From positions 97,785,104-97,849,103 of the forward strand of contig CM019823.1 of the NCBI GenBank assembly GCA_009763385.1: a stretch of 64,000 bases of DNA. Reading direction: 5' to 3'. This DNA is from Coix lacryma-jobi var. lacryma-jobi (Eukaryota > Streptophyta > Magnoliopsida > Poales > Poaceae). This document shows positions 33,509 to 45,270 of the stretch, one piece after another. A program made the position numbers and the translations under genes. Below the pieces are notes generated by a model. The model had not been told where the DNA came from. It worked only from the letters and a program-made list of their open reading frames with translations, and did no database searches. Each line of letters opens with the position of its first letter. Position 1 is the stretch's first letter.

Positions 33509-34065
33509 ATCATAGTTTGACGGATAGATCTTGTTCGTGCTTCATGGACCCTGTATCGGCTAAAACAACCGATCCAGTTATGCTTTTCTTCATAACGTAT
33601 ATGCCTTTTCTGGTCTAAATAAGGCGAATCTGCTAATCATATTGGATGTAATCTAGCTTGATCATCATTATGGCTGCATCGAGACACCGCAATGTTAATG
33701 ATTAGGTTATTTTATCGATCTTTTCGTTATTATGGCTGCATGGAGACACCCCACTGTTAACGAGTAGACTTGCCGATATGATTAATCGATCTGTTAGCTT
33801 TATTCTGTTGTCATATATGTAGATTTATATGCCTTCTATCAGCTAAGTTGGATCGGTTAGTTGTTCTCGTATACTTTTATATATCTTGAATAGTTGTTCT
33901 ACTTCATCAATATCTATGTGCTTTATTTCACCTGGGAGTTGACTTTGTAGTCAATATCCTTTGACAATGGCTATCTCAGAGCCGCATAAAATGGGACTGT
34001 CTAGCACCAACCGGCAGGTTCCACAATTTGACATCGTTTTCTTTCTCCTTGTCAATTGTAGGTCA
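33509..34065 (+). repeat. Old gypsy-type LTR, right part
   Basis: Continuation of the LTR from 2782 after the Sirevirus. It contains two 'attatggctgcat.gagacacc' units near 33670 and 33730. Past about 34065, 'ctggcacgcc' and 'ttcggcgccgtcg' look like the start of a gypsy interior. The end is approximate. Confidence 0.5.
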
Positions 34066-34347
34066 AGTTGACTGGCACGCCCCGGAGTCATTCTCACCAA
34101 GATTCGGCGCCGTCGTTTGAAAGGTTCAGGAGATCCGGACCCTTGCTCCACACGTTCTCTGAGGACCGTGCGAGTGTGTTGACGTCACGAGGGCACCAAC
34201 TTTTTGTGTCAACAGTCGTCACCCCCTGTGACCCATGAAAAGGATCCGACAGTGAATGCCAGACCCACCAGGAGATCGATGGAAGCTTGGAAAGAAACCA
34301 TTGCCATGAAGTCCTTATGCACACTCCCCATGATGGGCGCCAGCTAT
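34066..34347. other. Gypsy interior fragments
   Basis: The left part is the probable interior start of the old plus-strand element. The right part (to 34347) is the interior start of the minus-strand LTR that follows, with a primer-site-like CTGGCGCC at about 34336-34344. They meet near 34217. No gene is supportable. Confidence 0.4.
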
Positions 34348-34845
34348 TGACGAAATACGGTCGATAGCCCACCTAGGGGTATGCCCAAGGTGGTAGATTA
34401 GAGGGAAGATGCGCAAGATGATGATGCATACATTGACGCAAGGCAGAACTAGATGAACTCAGAGGTTTATCCAGGTTCGAGCCGCTAGCTTCAGCATAAT
34501 ACCCTATGTCCTACGTCGAGTTGTGTATTATGTATGGGAATCAATCTCTTTTTGAGGGGGGTCCCTGCTCGCCTTATATAGTCATGAGAAGCAGGGTTAC
34601 AGATCTCCGTAGATCAGATCTATCAAAGGGATAAGAAAACTAAATCAGTTACAATCAGCATACCACACGAGATGCGATACTTTCTCTAACCGACTAGGTT
34701 TCCTTGATCACCAAACCTGCAATGCCCTCTACTCCACCACCCGACCAGGTGGGCCTCGTGACATCAGGCATGTGCAACAAGTTGGGTCGGCTTCTCTGAA
34801 GTAACCCAAGTCTAGCCGTGAGGGTATATGGGTTCATACCCCACA
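34348..34845 (-). repeat. Short gypsy-type LTR
   Basis: On the minus strand it begins TGTGGGGTATGAACCC and ends ...CGTATTTCGTCA (498 bp), with TG...CA ends, a TATA box (TATATAAGG, about 34574-34582) and a TGGCGCC primer-type sequence just inside. The element body is missing, so no target duplication can be checked. Confidence 0.55.
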
Positions 34846-35245
34846 CATGGGGCATCATCGTCTTTGGCGACGCGAGGGTAGGGAGGGAGAGGAGGCACAC
34901 GGATCGTAGAATAAGGGACCCATTTAGGTCAGGTTGGCCATTCGCTTTTAACCAACATTTTGGTTCAGTTGATGCAGTTTGAAAAAATTCAGTTTGTAGA
35001 AACTGATAGCCAATCGGTTTCACAAAAAAATCAGAAACTGCATTCAGTTTCATGTTTGTAGTTTGGTTTTTTGGTTTTAATTGAGCAAAAAGAAACTACA
35101 AAATTATAGATGGTATGACAAGTTCAGATATTCCCCAACTATTATTCAGTGTCACACATGTACAGAAATTCAAAAGAACAAAACAAGAGATGCTTGCTAC
35201 AAATATTAGGACCCATGACAACAAGCTAATTAAATAAGCAACTAA
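34846..35245. other. Unassigned sequence
   Basis: About 400 bp of mostly AT-rich sequence with 'ttcagttt' words. I see no gene or element end in it. Confidence 0.5.
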
Positions 35246-35526
35246 GGGTGTATTTGTGCACTCGGCCCAGCTGCCCGGCTGCGCCCACAGGATCCAAGCA
35301 GCTTGTTTGTGCACCCGGCCCAGCTGCAGCGCCCGACTCCCTGAGGCCAAAACTGCCCCCTCCACCTGGCCCTCGAGCTACACCGCTAGGGTTCGCTTCT
35401 CGCGGGCGCGACTGTGTGCGGCACGATGGCGGTGAATCCTGGCCGATTTTGGCCGTGGTGGGGTGGCTCACGCGGGAAGGTGAAACTTCCTCGTGCGCTC
35501 ACCCGGCGGCGAAATCCTCCTCCCTC

Positions 35527-35534
35527 TATATAAG
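35527..35534 (+). promoter_or_regulatory. TATA box of the Harbinger element
   Basis: CTATATAAGG at about 35525-35534, followed by a pyrimidine-rich leader (TCTTCGTCTTCGTCTTCC), is a plausible plant core promoter upstream of the transposase. Confidence 0.5.
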
Positions 35535-36288
35535 GCGTCGTCAGTGGAGCTGTTGCCTTCTTCCTCTCGCTGTTCTTCGTCTTCGTCTTCCATGTGAGAG
35601 ATCGGTGTCAGTGTTGAGGTGGTGTGCGAGCCGGCGACCATGGTCGCTGTGGTGCTTGGTGGTGCTATGAGCCGTCGCTGCTCCGCCTTCCGCCGGGACT
35701 CCGTGGAGGCGACCGTCATCTTCCTTCTTCCTCCATCCATGTTGGCAGTGGATTCGGTCTTGGATGTCAATCCGCCTTGACTTTGGCCAGATCTGCTTCT
35801 TCCTCACCACCCTACCCTCGTCCCTCTGCTTCTCGGCTGCTCAATTGGTGCTTGTCGGTTCCCGAGGTGAAATCGAGCACCAATCCCCTTTCCCCTCCTT
35901 TCTGGTGGTGCTCTTAGGGTTTTGTTTCAATGCTTTAGTAAGTCGATCTTTTTTTGCTGTTGATTCATGATGTTGCTCGATGATGCTTTCTCATGTTGCG
36001 GTTGGATGTGTAGTTGGTCACTGATGTTGTCCATTATGTAGCACCTGGAGGCATGGATTTCCATGCAGCCGTGCTCCTTGATTGTTGTTGATTCATGATG
36101 TTGGTACACCATGCTTTGAAACATTTTGGGTTTATGGTTTGTTGGTCGATGATGATGTCCACTATGGAGCACTGGGAGGCATGGATTTTCATGCAGTCGT
36201 GCTCCTTATTGCATTATGTTTCATTATGCATGCATGTTGATGCCTGGCAGGGTGTCGTTCTAAATTATTTATCGTTGTATGCATGTAG

Positions 36289-37669
36289 ATGGATCCCTCT
36301 TTGAGCCGTGAGATGCTTTGTAGGAAGGCCTCTGCAATGGTTGTTGTCATGGTGTTATTTGTTAGCACTAGGCTCAAAAGAAAAAGAGATGAGCCTCAAA
36401 CTGAGCCTAACCCAATAGTCTATGCACCGAGGGATGAAGCTGAACAGCACAGACAGCTGACCCTAAAAATGTTGTACAGATACAATGATGTTGAGTGCCT
36501 GGCCATGCTTAGAATGAAGAGAGCTCCTTTTCTTGCTCTCTATGATCTATTTAGAACTAGGGCCCTTGTGTCTGATAGGGAGGGGCTGTCAGTTGAGGAG
36601 CAAGTTGCAATGTTTTTACTCGTAGTTGGTCACAACCAGAGGTTTAGAGTTCTACACAGTTCCTTCAGGAGGTCCATTCAGACTGTGCACAAGCACTTCC
36701 ATCAGGTCTTGTATGTTGTGGGTGAGCTTAGGGATGAATTGATCAAGCCTCCTAGCACTGGCACCCACCCAAAAATTCTTGGAAGCCATAGGTGGAATCC
36801 TTACTTCAAGGTAAATGGCAACACCATATTTGTTTATGCACTTAGATACACTACTTGCAACATAATGTTATCTCACACACATGTCTTATAGGACTGCATA
36901 GGTACCATTGATGGCACCCATGTTCTTGCCAGTGTGCCTAGGCAGTCATAGCAAGCATTCAGGGGTAGAAGAAAGGACCCCGCTCAAAATGTTATGGTTG
37001 TTGTTGATTTTGACCTAAAATTCACTTATGTTCTTGCTGGGTGGGAGGGCTCTGCACATGATGCACTAATTTTGGCTGATGCGATTCAGAGGGAGGATGG
37101 TTTCACTATCCCACAAGGTCATTGGCTCAATTGCCTTACACATGACACACTGTTCCATGCACCTATGCCCTGTCTCAATTGGCCTGCACACTTACACCAC
37201 ATGTTCACTTGTAGGTAAGAACTACCTTGTTGATGCTGGGTATTCATGTCGCGCTGGTTTCCTACCCCCTTACAGGGGGGTTAGGTACCACTTGTCTTAG
37301 TATAATAGAAGGAACTATCATACCACTGATAGAGAGCTTTACAATCTGAGGCACTCATCCCTTAGGGTCACTATAGAGAGGACTTTTGGGGCTTTGAAGG
37401 GGAGGTTTAGAATAATTGATAACAAGTCCTTCCACAAGTACAAGACCAAGGTTAAGCTAGTGCTGGCATGATGTATCCTGCACGATTGGATAATTGGCTT
37501 TGGCATTGACTCCATAGTGCCTACTGAGGATGGCTTCACTGGTGCACATCATGACCCACTTGATGACTTGATTGATGACAGCCAGTCCCCAGAAGCCATT
37601 GCCATGTTTCTTGGGAGGGATTCCATCTGCACTGCTATGAGGGAAGGGAGGGGTACCTCCAGGATTTGA
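36289..37669 (+). pseudogene. PIF/Harbinger DDE transposase, three stops
   Basis: Exon 1 (36289 to about 36809) encodes the N-terminal DNA-binding part and ends at a GT. An intron ends at TATAG near 36893, and exon 2 carries 'GTIDGTHV', whose aspartate codon is 36910-36912. The second aspartate is in 'EGSAHDA' (37060-37062). A second intron (about 37120-37215) precedes the last exon with 'VTIERTFG' (glutamate 37376-37378) and a 'LHDWI' helix, giving the DDE_Tnp_4 arrangement. Stops lie at 36949-36951, 37298-37300 and 37469-37471, so the enzyme is dead. The catalytic residues themselves are kept. Intron edges are by eye. Confidence 0.85.
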
Positions 37670-38962
37670 TCATGTTGTTCTGTTAATTTTAGTTCAGTTT
37701 CAGTATCCTGCTATGGAACTCATGTTTGTAATAATTTGATTCATGATGACTTGTATAAATTTACTAGACTTGAGACCACTGATTTTACTACATTCCTCTT
37801 AATGTTGGGATTTATGCTTACTGCATTCTTGTCATTGCACTTGTGTTATTTGCCCTTTTCTGATGATTTGTGCAAACTAGGATGGCTGATCTCCCTGTTG
37901 ATCTGACTTCTGCCCATGGGGGCTTTGTGGTTGCTGCTGATGTGATGAATCCTGTTGTTGGGGGTGTTGCTGCACCTGGTGCTAGTCTAGCAGCTGCTGG
38001 TGAGGCTATGCCACCTGTTCTGGTGGTTGATGATGCAGCTGTTGGTGCTGGAGCAGGTGCAGCAGCACCCAGGGCCATGAGGTGGAACAACAACACCTCA
38101 GGCTTTGTCCTTAGGAGGATGGTCTCACTGGTTAGTGATGGTAGTAGGTCAGACAAGGTGTTCAAGGATAAAGATGTCAACCATGTGGCAAATGCACTTA
38201 GAGCCTATAGTGGGGAGGTGGTAATCCCAACTCATGTGTACAATCACCTGAGGAAATGGAGGCAGAAATGGGCTAAGGTCTCTAAACTGAAAGACCTTAG
38301 TGGTGCCACTGCAAGAAATCTGTCATCTTATGACAATTACGGTGTGACATATGACCAAGTAGTCACTAATTTAATTAGTTTATGACTTTTTTTGTGGAAT
38401 CAACTCAACTTAGTCAATTTAATTAATGTATGTCATAAAAAATGTCATTAATCTAGTAGAATGATATATAATGACTATATTTTCCATGTCATAACGACCA
38501 ATTTACTATTGTCATAAATCTATGACTAATATGGTAAGTCACAATTTATTTTATTAATTTTTAAAACATTATAATCTAAGGTGGCACATGAGTCCACTTG
38601 GCTGTGACACATGAGTCCATTTGGTAAACCGCCACCTAATCTAGTGTGTTCCACTTGGCAAACTGCCACCTAATCTAGTGTGTTCCACATAATTTTACCC
38701 AAAAAATATTATGACTCACGACTTCGACGGGAAGGGCCCTCCCCCCAATTATTTTTTTCAAGTTTTCTTGTTTGCAAATCGGAATCCAACATTCATCAAC
38801 ATGTGTACGTTGATGCAAGTAGTTTTTTTACTTTGATTTACAACATCATTTGTTGATTTATATTTTAACATCAAAAAATTTTGTTCTACCAATCGGAATC
38901 CACACATGCACCAAAAGGCACAAAAAAAAGTAAAAGCGGTTCCCGCTCGCCGCGGACAGTGA

Positions 38963-39205
38963 GGCCTTGTTCAGTCCGTGAAATTTTTGAGGAAAATTTC
39001 TTGTAGTATTTTTGTTGTCATTTGATAAACTTTGTTTAAACATGAACTAATTAGGCACAAAAAATTCGTCTCGACATGAACAGACTAAAAGTATAATTAA
39101 TTATTTTTTTTATCTACATTTAGTGTTTCATGCATGCATCTAAAGTTTCAATGTGATAGATACTATGCAAAATTTTTAGGGAAATTTGGGAAACTGAACA
39201 TGGCC
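38963..39205. mobile_element. MITE with GGCCTTGTTCAGT ends
   Basis: A 243-bp element with inverted ends GGCCTTGTTCAGT and ACTGAACATGGCC, one mismatch, flanked by TGA at 38960-38962 and 39206-39208. Elements with this terminus are abundant in grasses. The 3-bp duplication fits a PIF/Harbinger-type MITE, although TAA or TTA is more usual. Confidence 0.8.
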
Positions 39206-39319
39206 TGAAATTTGCTGGAGCATGTTTCCCGCTGCATCGAAAACCTGGGCGCTAGTCTGTGCACCAAAATTTTGAATGTGAAATGATATTTTTATCCATA
39301 CATATTCTAGAACCTCTAC

Positions 39320-41760
39320 ACTTTGGCTAAGGGTAGTATGATAATTTTATCGCTTTCGTGGCCCGTTACTTCCACCGCTCCCCCAAAACCTAGGCCCAAA
39401 TCCACTCAACTGCTCCTCCACCCGCCGCCGCCACTACCGCGTCCACTCCCTCTCTCACCCGCGCCGCCACCGCACTACCTCCCTCCACCTCGATGTGCCT
39501 CCCTCTTGCCATGGCGGGCAAGATGGGGAGCAGGACTGGCGCAAGCGCCCTGTTGGCAAACGACATGGAGGCCCTGTGCTCCATGCTTGTGCCTGTGTGC
39601 GGGGTCGCAACGACGCGGCAGCCTGACATCGGCGTTAGGTTATTGCGGAGCGCCTAGCACGGCAGCTCCGAGCAGCCTAGCCCCCTATCTTCAACTGGCT
39701 ACAGCGCCCTTCCGGCCTCCCTGATCACCATCGACATGGGGACCCAGCTAGAAAGCGAGTTTGCCGGCAGATCCGCACGTGTGTATGTGACGACGGCAGG
39801 CGACACCGGACGAATATTGACTTGATGGAGGTCTTGCGAGTTGAGGATATATCTAGCAGGTTATCATTTCTGTTCTCATTGTTGCCTCTACGCTTTCTCC
39901 TAGATCGATTCGTATCTTGCTCTCCATCTCAAATCAGACCCATGAAATACTTGCAGTTTGAGCTTGTGCTTTTGGATGAGCCTTCTTAGTGAAGCCAAAC
40001 TTATCTAGACAGCGTTCCACGAGAAAATACATCGAGAAAGCAGAATGACCAGCAACTCTCTGTCATACACTTCTGTGTGGAACAAGGGCAGGTACGACGG
40101 CACCAATCCTTCTCTTTACAGTAAGCATCGCTTCATTACCTATTCAATTCATGAGAAAGATATAAATTTAATTTCCATTTGCCCTATTCGGTGAGCTATT
40201 GAGATGCAATATAGTTCTATACAAAAATTGACCCCATATGTCTTCAGTAGCTTGTTCTAAAACAACACTATTAATTTTGCAGTTTACACAAGGATTACGA
40301 GTTATCTGGCAAAACTCCATTTGAGTAATTGCACTTTGCATTGCACTAGGTGAGTTTTGTTTGCCCTTGTGGATACATAGATCTGTAGCATTGATGTAGG
40401 TTTATTTTGTTGTTTTGTTTGTTACCATGACAACCTGATGTCCTGATGTATTGATAGAAGTGAAAAAAATCAAGTGTAGCTTTAGTAGCAATAAAAGAGC
40501 AGTCAAGTGTGTGGCTTGCCTTTACAGTTCTGAAGTGCCATTTTCAGACTACCAGAAGCAATTACATTTTATCTTCACATTAGCTGGCTGGCAGTAGAGG
40601 TACAACAAATTAGATTAGCTGGCCGATACCTTTCCTGTTTGCATGTTACAGGGACTGCTTCAGTTCTCAGTAGCACCTGTAGTTCGTCTTCAGTGAGTGA
40701 TTTTTTGTTCGGCGGCTTGGTTCAGTTTTTAGGATTTTAGCAGAAAATTCAGTCAATATTCAGAGTTTCAGTTTTTGTATTTTGCGGAGTTCAGTTCTCT
40801 TACTGCATCACTTGACACAGGTTTCATTTTATGAACTGTCTTTTTCATGAGAGCTACCATTAAGATCTCTGCTGCCATGGCTGAATTTGCCGCGTGCGCC
40901 AACAGGGCCAGTGGGCTACCATTAAGATCTCTACTCCATGACAGTTAGCTGAATTTACACAGTTAGCATTAAGAGCTACTGTCATGGAGCTACCAACCCT
41001 GTTGGCACACATTTTGACACAGTTCTCCCCAACGCGATTAGCTTGGAGTAAATTTTCTAACTGTCATGGCTGAATTTGCTAGTTCTATATGTAGGTTGCA
41101 GACATTTTGAAAGAGCTCTGTTCAGAGTTTTTAATTCTCTACTATGGTTGTAGTGTTCTATTATCTTGCATTTATATTTGTGTTTTCAGGGCTTTAAACG
41201 AGGGCAGGTGGAGAGAAGAAGAGCAACTCGGCAAATGCATTTGTTGGAACCAACTGTTGTTGGAGTGGCTAATGTGATATGAGGCTTAACTTGTATGAAA
41301 GCTCAGTTATAGTTGGAAAGAGCTGCAAGAAAGAAGGTGGAGGAAGATCATGAATGAAGTATTAAAGAAGCAAATAGGTGAGAACCAATTACCACCATAG
41401 AGTCCACAGCAGTAAGGTGGGATGCCCAACAAGGAAGTCTTAACTGTTTTGGATAGTTGTCTTGATTTTGGAGGTGATCTTGATTATGTTGTGTGATCTG
41501 GTAATCAATTGAACACCATGAGATCTATTTTTGTACTTGTATGTGATATTAGATCCGGCTGGAGATGAAATTTGAGCTTGTGGTTATTTATGTGTAATGT
41601 TCTGTGACTTTGGCCTAGGACAAGGGATTGCTATTCATTTGTAGTGTTTTGTAACTTTGGACTGACTAAGTCATATCTTGTAAACAAGTGATTTTGGAAT
41701 TTAATTTTATGATATTTCAAGTCTGTGCCACCTCAGCAAGGTATCTGACGTGGCATCCGA
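39320..41760 (+). other. Interior cargo of CACTA 2
   Basis: A GC-rich block (39370-39800) with an ATG at 39511 and a frame of about 48 codons is followed by AT-rich, intron-like sequence. Towards 41160-41700 the sequence resembles a 3' end with several TGTAATGTT-like words. No domain is recognisable. It may be captured host gene sequence or decayed CACTA sequence. Confidence 0.35.
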
Positions 41761-42741
41761 TGACGTGGTTAGCTTCAAGAAACCTATGACTTTAAAACAG
41801 TTGTCATAAACGTTTATGACTTTCAAAATCAAAGTCATAATGTTATGACTTTGCCAACTAAATGTCACAAGTGATCATTAAAGACAGTCATCTTTTGACA
41901 TTTCAATTCTTGTCAACTTGATGTCACAAATGAGAACCTATGACTTATTTTCTTAGTATTATGACTAATGTAAAATGTCAAAAGATGACAGATTTCTTGT
42001 AGTGTGCTCTGTGGGATGCTGATGCCAATGCCATCATGTTAGAGCAGGAGCGCTACCTTTGTCACTGCAAGGTATAACATGTTACATCCTTCACTTGCAC
42101 TATCACTGCTTCCCTTTTTAGTGCTTCCCTTTCACTACTTCTAACTGCAGGACCATCCTAAAGATGCTGGGTATCTTAACTGCCCTATCAGATTCTACAC
42201 TGAGATGGAGGTCATCTTGGGCCATTCTATGGCCACTGGCCGGTTCGCTATGGGTTATGGTGAGGCTCTAGGGGTGGATCAGGCTAATAGTGGTGCTGTT
42301 AAGTCTGAGGTTCCTACCTCTACACATGCATATGCTGAAAAGACTAGTACTGATTTCACAACTGTGGTGAGCAAGCCAGCTGCTGGTACTGAGCTCAATT
42401 CCTTTGTTGTGAGCACCAAGAGGAAGAGGGCACACTTTTTTGAGGATGAGATGCTTATGCTTACTAACATGAGTGATGTTGTGAACAATATTGCCAATGC
42501 ACTTAGAGACACTAGCCCTGCCCATGTGGATGCTTCCCTGTACCTTGTCATGGAGATGACTAATTTCTCTGAGGAGGCCCTGATTGTTGCCTATACTTTC
42601 CTTCTTGACAACAAGGCACAAGGCAGGGGGTTTGTGAACATGAGTGATGCACATAGGTCCCTCTGGCTTAGGACTTATCTAGCCAAGAACTACTTGGTGT
42701 CCTACATGTTGTGGACAAGCCATGAGGGGATTGACTGTTGA

Positions 42742-43269
42742 GATGTATAGTTCCTCCACCCCCTCACCAATTCTCTCTTCTTTTGACTGACATTAGTGCT
42801 TGGCACCTAGGCCAATTCTTTTGTGCATCATACACAGCTGACGGGCACCTTTTTTGGTAAGATGCAATGGGAGGGTCGCTAACCTTAGATGGTGAGATGG
42901 AGTGCATTTGTGCCCAGATCTGTTGGGTTGAGCTATGTGATGTACAAACACTATTAGTAGCCTATGTTGGCTACTTTGCTTAAGACTTGTGGTGGGCAAT
43001 GTTGCCTACCTTTTATTACTGTCTACTCTACTCTAATTTACTGTACTGAGCTCAACACTACTCTACTCTACTCTATTCTACACTTGTCATGACTTTGTTT
43101 TATTTTGATGTTTCTGCTAGTTTCTTCTGGTGGTACTTGAGGGATTATAACTGGTCAATGATGCATAGTAGAAATGGTAACATGGCTATTTTTTGTGTGC
43201 CTGTGTTTCATATTTGTCAAGTGTGCCATTTTACCCGTGGAACACATCCATTCCTTGCAATAGCCCCTT
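42742..43269. repeat. Harbinger 3' region with CTCTA microsatellite
   Basis: Non-coding tail after the Myb/SANT-like gene. An imperfect CTCTA/CTACT repeat lies at about 43020-43085. No gene is supportable. Confidence 0.5.
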
Positions 43270-44252
43270 TGTTGACGGTCCTTACAGACAATATTATACC
43301 ATCAACTAATGCATAGAATGATATGAAATGAACCATAAAGCATAGTTGTACGGTTTGATTCTAACAAGTTCCATGAGTTGTGTTGTTCTCACTTGTTTTG
43401 CAGGGTTATCAATATTTCACCATATAAAAGTATCTCAAATGATGAAACAGAGCACACCATTGCGAAGAGCTCGTCAAGACGATCGAAACAGACATATGGT
43501 TTGCTACATTTGGAGTCCCGATGAGAGTCCTTGTTGGATACACTTGGAAGCTTCTAGAACAACCTGGAGTGATCACCAAGCAACATAATTCAGGGGCTAA
43601 ACTGACAGATTCCATAGCTTTGGTGAATTACTGTTTTCTAGGGAGTTTTCCAGCAGATGGAAAGAGGTAGAGTCCTACTCCAACACGATGAATTGCGCAA
43701 ACAGATGGAAAATCGCGTTAGAGCAACAAGGGAGGTTCCAGAAGACACCATGTCGATAGAGGGGCGAGGTCGCCACAAGGTGGGGCTGGCTTGCCCCACC
43801 CCCAGGCCGGCCGCCCTGGGCCAAAACCCTCCTCAGTACATCTTCGTGGAGCATGCCCTAATTTGCGAATACATGGGTGTATGCCGGGTCTCGAGTGATG
43901 AGTGATTGTCAACGGGTTTGATGCGCATGTTCTTTGGCTTGTGTTGTGCAGGTGTCGAGCACGGATACAGTGATCAAAGGCAAGGTGAAGGTCAAGTAGA
44001 GACGTGTCGTGCCGATGGACCGGGAGCGGTGAAGGGCGGACGTGAGGCTTGGACTGAGGGACCGGTGGCCTGAGGATCAGCTGTGGTGGCCGACAGCCTG
44101 GGACAGCGACGAGCGGAGACTTACGGGGCACAGTGTTGCTCGGGTCGAGGACCTGGGGACATGTGTCGGTGGACGGGGTGCACGGGCGGTGCATCCCCTC
44201 TACGGTGTCGGTTTGGTGGTTGAGCCACAGAAAAACCACCGATGGATGGTTT

Positions 44253-44479
44253 CCAGGTTTGGGCCACAAAACCTGGGTGCTGCGGGTTTGCCGAGTTTGG
44301 GCCACAAAACTTGGGTTGAGGACGGTTTCCAGGTTTGGGCCTCAAAACCTGGGCGCTGGCGGGTTTCTGAGTTTGGGCCACAAAACTCAGGCGATGGACG
44401 GCTGGTTTCCCGGTTTGGGCCTCAAAACCGGGGGTTGGACATGAAGGCTGGTTTCCCGGTTTGGGCCTCAAAACTGGGG
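44253..44479 (+). repeat. Six-unit inverted-repeat array, copy D
   Basis: Read on the minus strand, unit 3 has CTGAGTTT/AAACTCAG arms as in copy A, where copies B, C and E have CCTGG-type arms. Units 2 and 4 pair fully. Unit 5 has one wobble. Unit 1 has one mismatch. Confidence 0.88.
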
Positions 44480-45270
44480 GCGGAGTCCGTGAAAAGGACA
44501 AGCAGAGCGGTGGCGGCACGTGGCGGCAATCGGTGAGGTTTCGTCGAGGCAACGCTACCAATTGTGCGGGCGTGGCCGTCGGATCACCACCTACCACGAG
44601 TTGGTCCAGAAAAACCTTAGGGTTTAGCTGGTTCGCTCTGTAATTAGTTAGGGGTAGAGTGGGAATTAGAATTAGGATAAGTAGGGGGAGACACCCACTT
44701 CCCAAACTATCTCAGTCATTTGCTCTTTGCCTTCTAGGGTTTTCCTGCTCTCCCAATCCTCTGCTGTAGCAACTGAGATCCGTAGAGAACCATACCTCTG
44801 TGTTCATGAGATTTTGAGGAAGTGAGACCGTAATCTCACAGTTGTAGCGTGTGGTAGCCACACGGTTGCAGATCGATGTCTTGATTCGCGTTTTGACTTT
44901 GTTCTTCACGTTCTTCGTTTCTCCGTGATTTTCCCATCACTCGATCTCCCTCTCTATTGCGTCTTTTTGAAATCCATTTGAATCAACTTGTTCTTTATAG
45001 TGAGGAGATCATTTCCACCAAAGAAATTCATCTAACTCCTCACGAACAAGTAGATCGGGTCGATTCAATTTTCGTGGCGCTTTTTTGGTTCATATTTCTT
45101 TCCTTTCGATTTCCCATTGATTAAGTCGATTTGAGTGGATGATTTCTTGGGGATAGTCTCCTAACTACCTCGTGATCATCTTCTCCATGTTTGGGAACAA
45201 GGGATTTTGATTTGGATCGGATTTGGGGAGATTTGGGAAAGAGGCGCTCGAAATCGCCCTCTATGGTCGG

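Larger units (their letters stand above)
38307..42004 (+). mobile_element. CACTA DNA transposon 2, non-autonomous
   Basis: 3,698 bp with ends CACTGCAAGAAATCTGTCATC and its inverse (GATGACAGATTTCTTGTAGTG), flanked by TGC at 38304-38306 and 42005-42007. Subterminal GTCATAA/TTATGAC words are dense at both ends (about 38330-38560 and 41780-41990). No transposase gene is present. The interior has a MITE, a GC-rich gene-like block (about 39360-39800) and AT-rich sequence. Confidence 0.92.
37882..42741 (+). pseudogene. Harbinger second gene (Myb/SANT-like), split by CACTA 2
   Basis: The first part (37882-38306) has a Gly/Ala/Val-rich N-terminus, then 'RWNNNTSGFVLRRM' and a helix-rich region ending in 'WRQKWAKVSKLKDLSG', the Myb/SANT-like DNA-binding type found in plant Harbinger elements. 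CACTA 2 with its TGC duplication interrupts it at 38306. The frame resumes at 42005 ('LWDADANAIMLEQE'), then a GT-AG intron (about 42072-42150), then a last exon to the TGA at 42739-42741 that includes a basic KRKR stretch. Apart from the insertion I see no stops. In relatives this protein recruits the transposase to DNA and the nucleus. Confidence 0.8.
35246..43267 (+). mobile_element. PIF/Harbinger DNA transposon, degraded
   Basis: It contains the two genes typical of Pong/PIF-like elements: a DDE transposase (36289-37669) and a Myb/SANT-like protein (37882-42741), both on the plus strand. The left end is proposed at GGGTGTATTTGTGC after TAA (35243-35245). The right end is proposed at 43267, where the complement reads GGGGCTATTGCAAGG. 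The two ends match only loosely and no matching TAA is seen on the right, so both ends are tentative. CACTA element 2 is nested inside. Confidence 0.7.

Noticed and set aside
42890..42960. Right terminus of the Harbinger element near 42957
   Set aside because: 'tgtacaaacacta' resembles the complement of the left end only weakly and lacks a G-rich terminus. The candidate at 43267 fits slightly better, though it is also uncertain.
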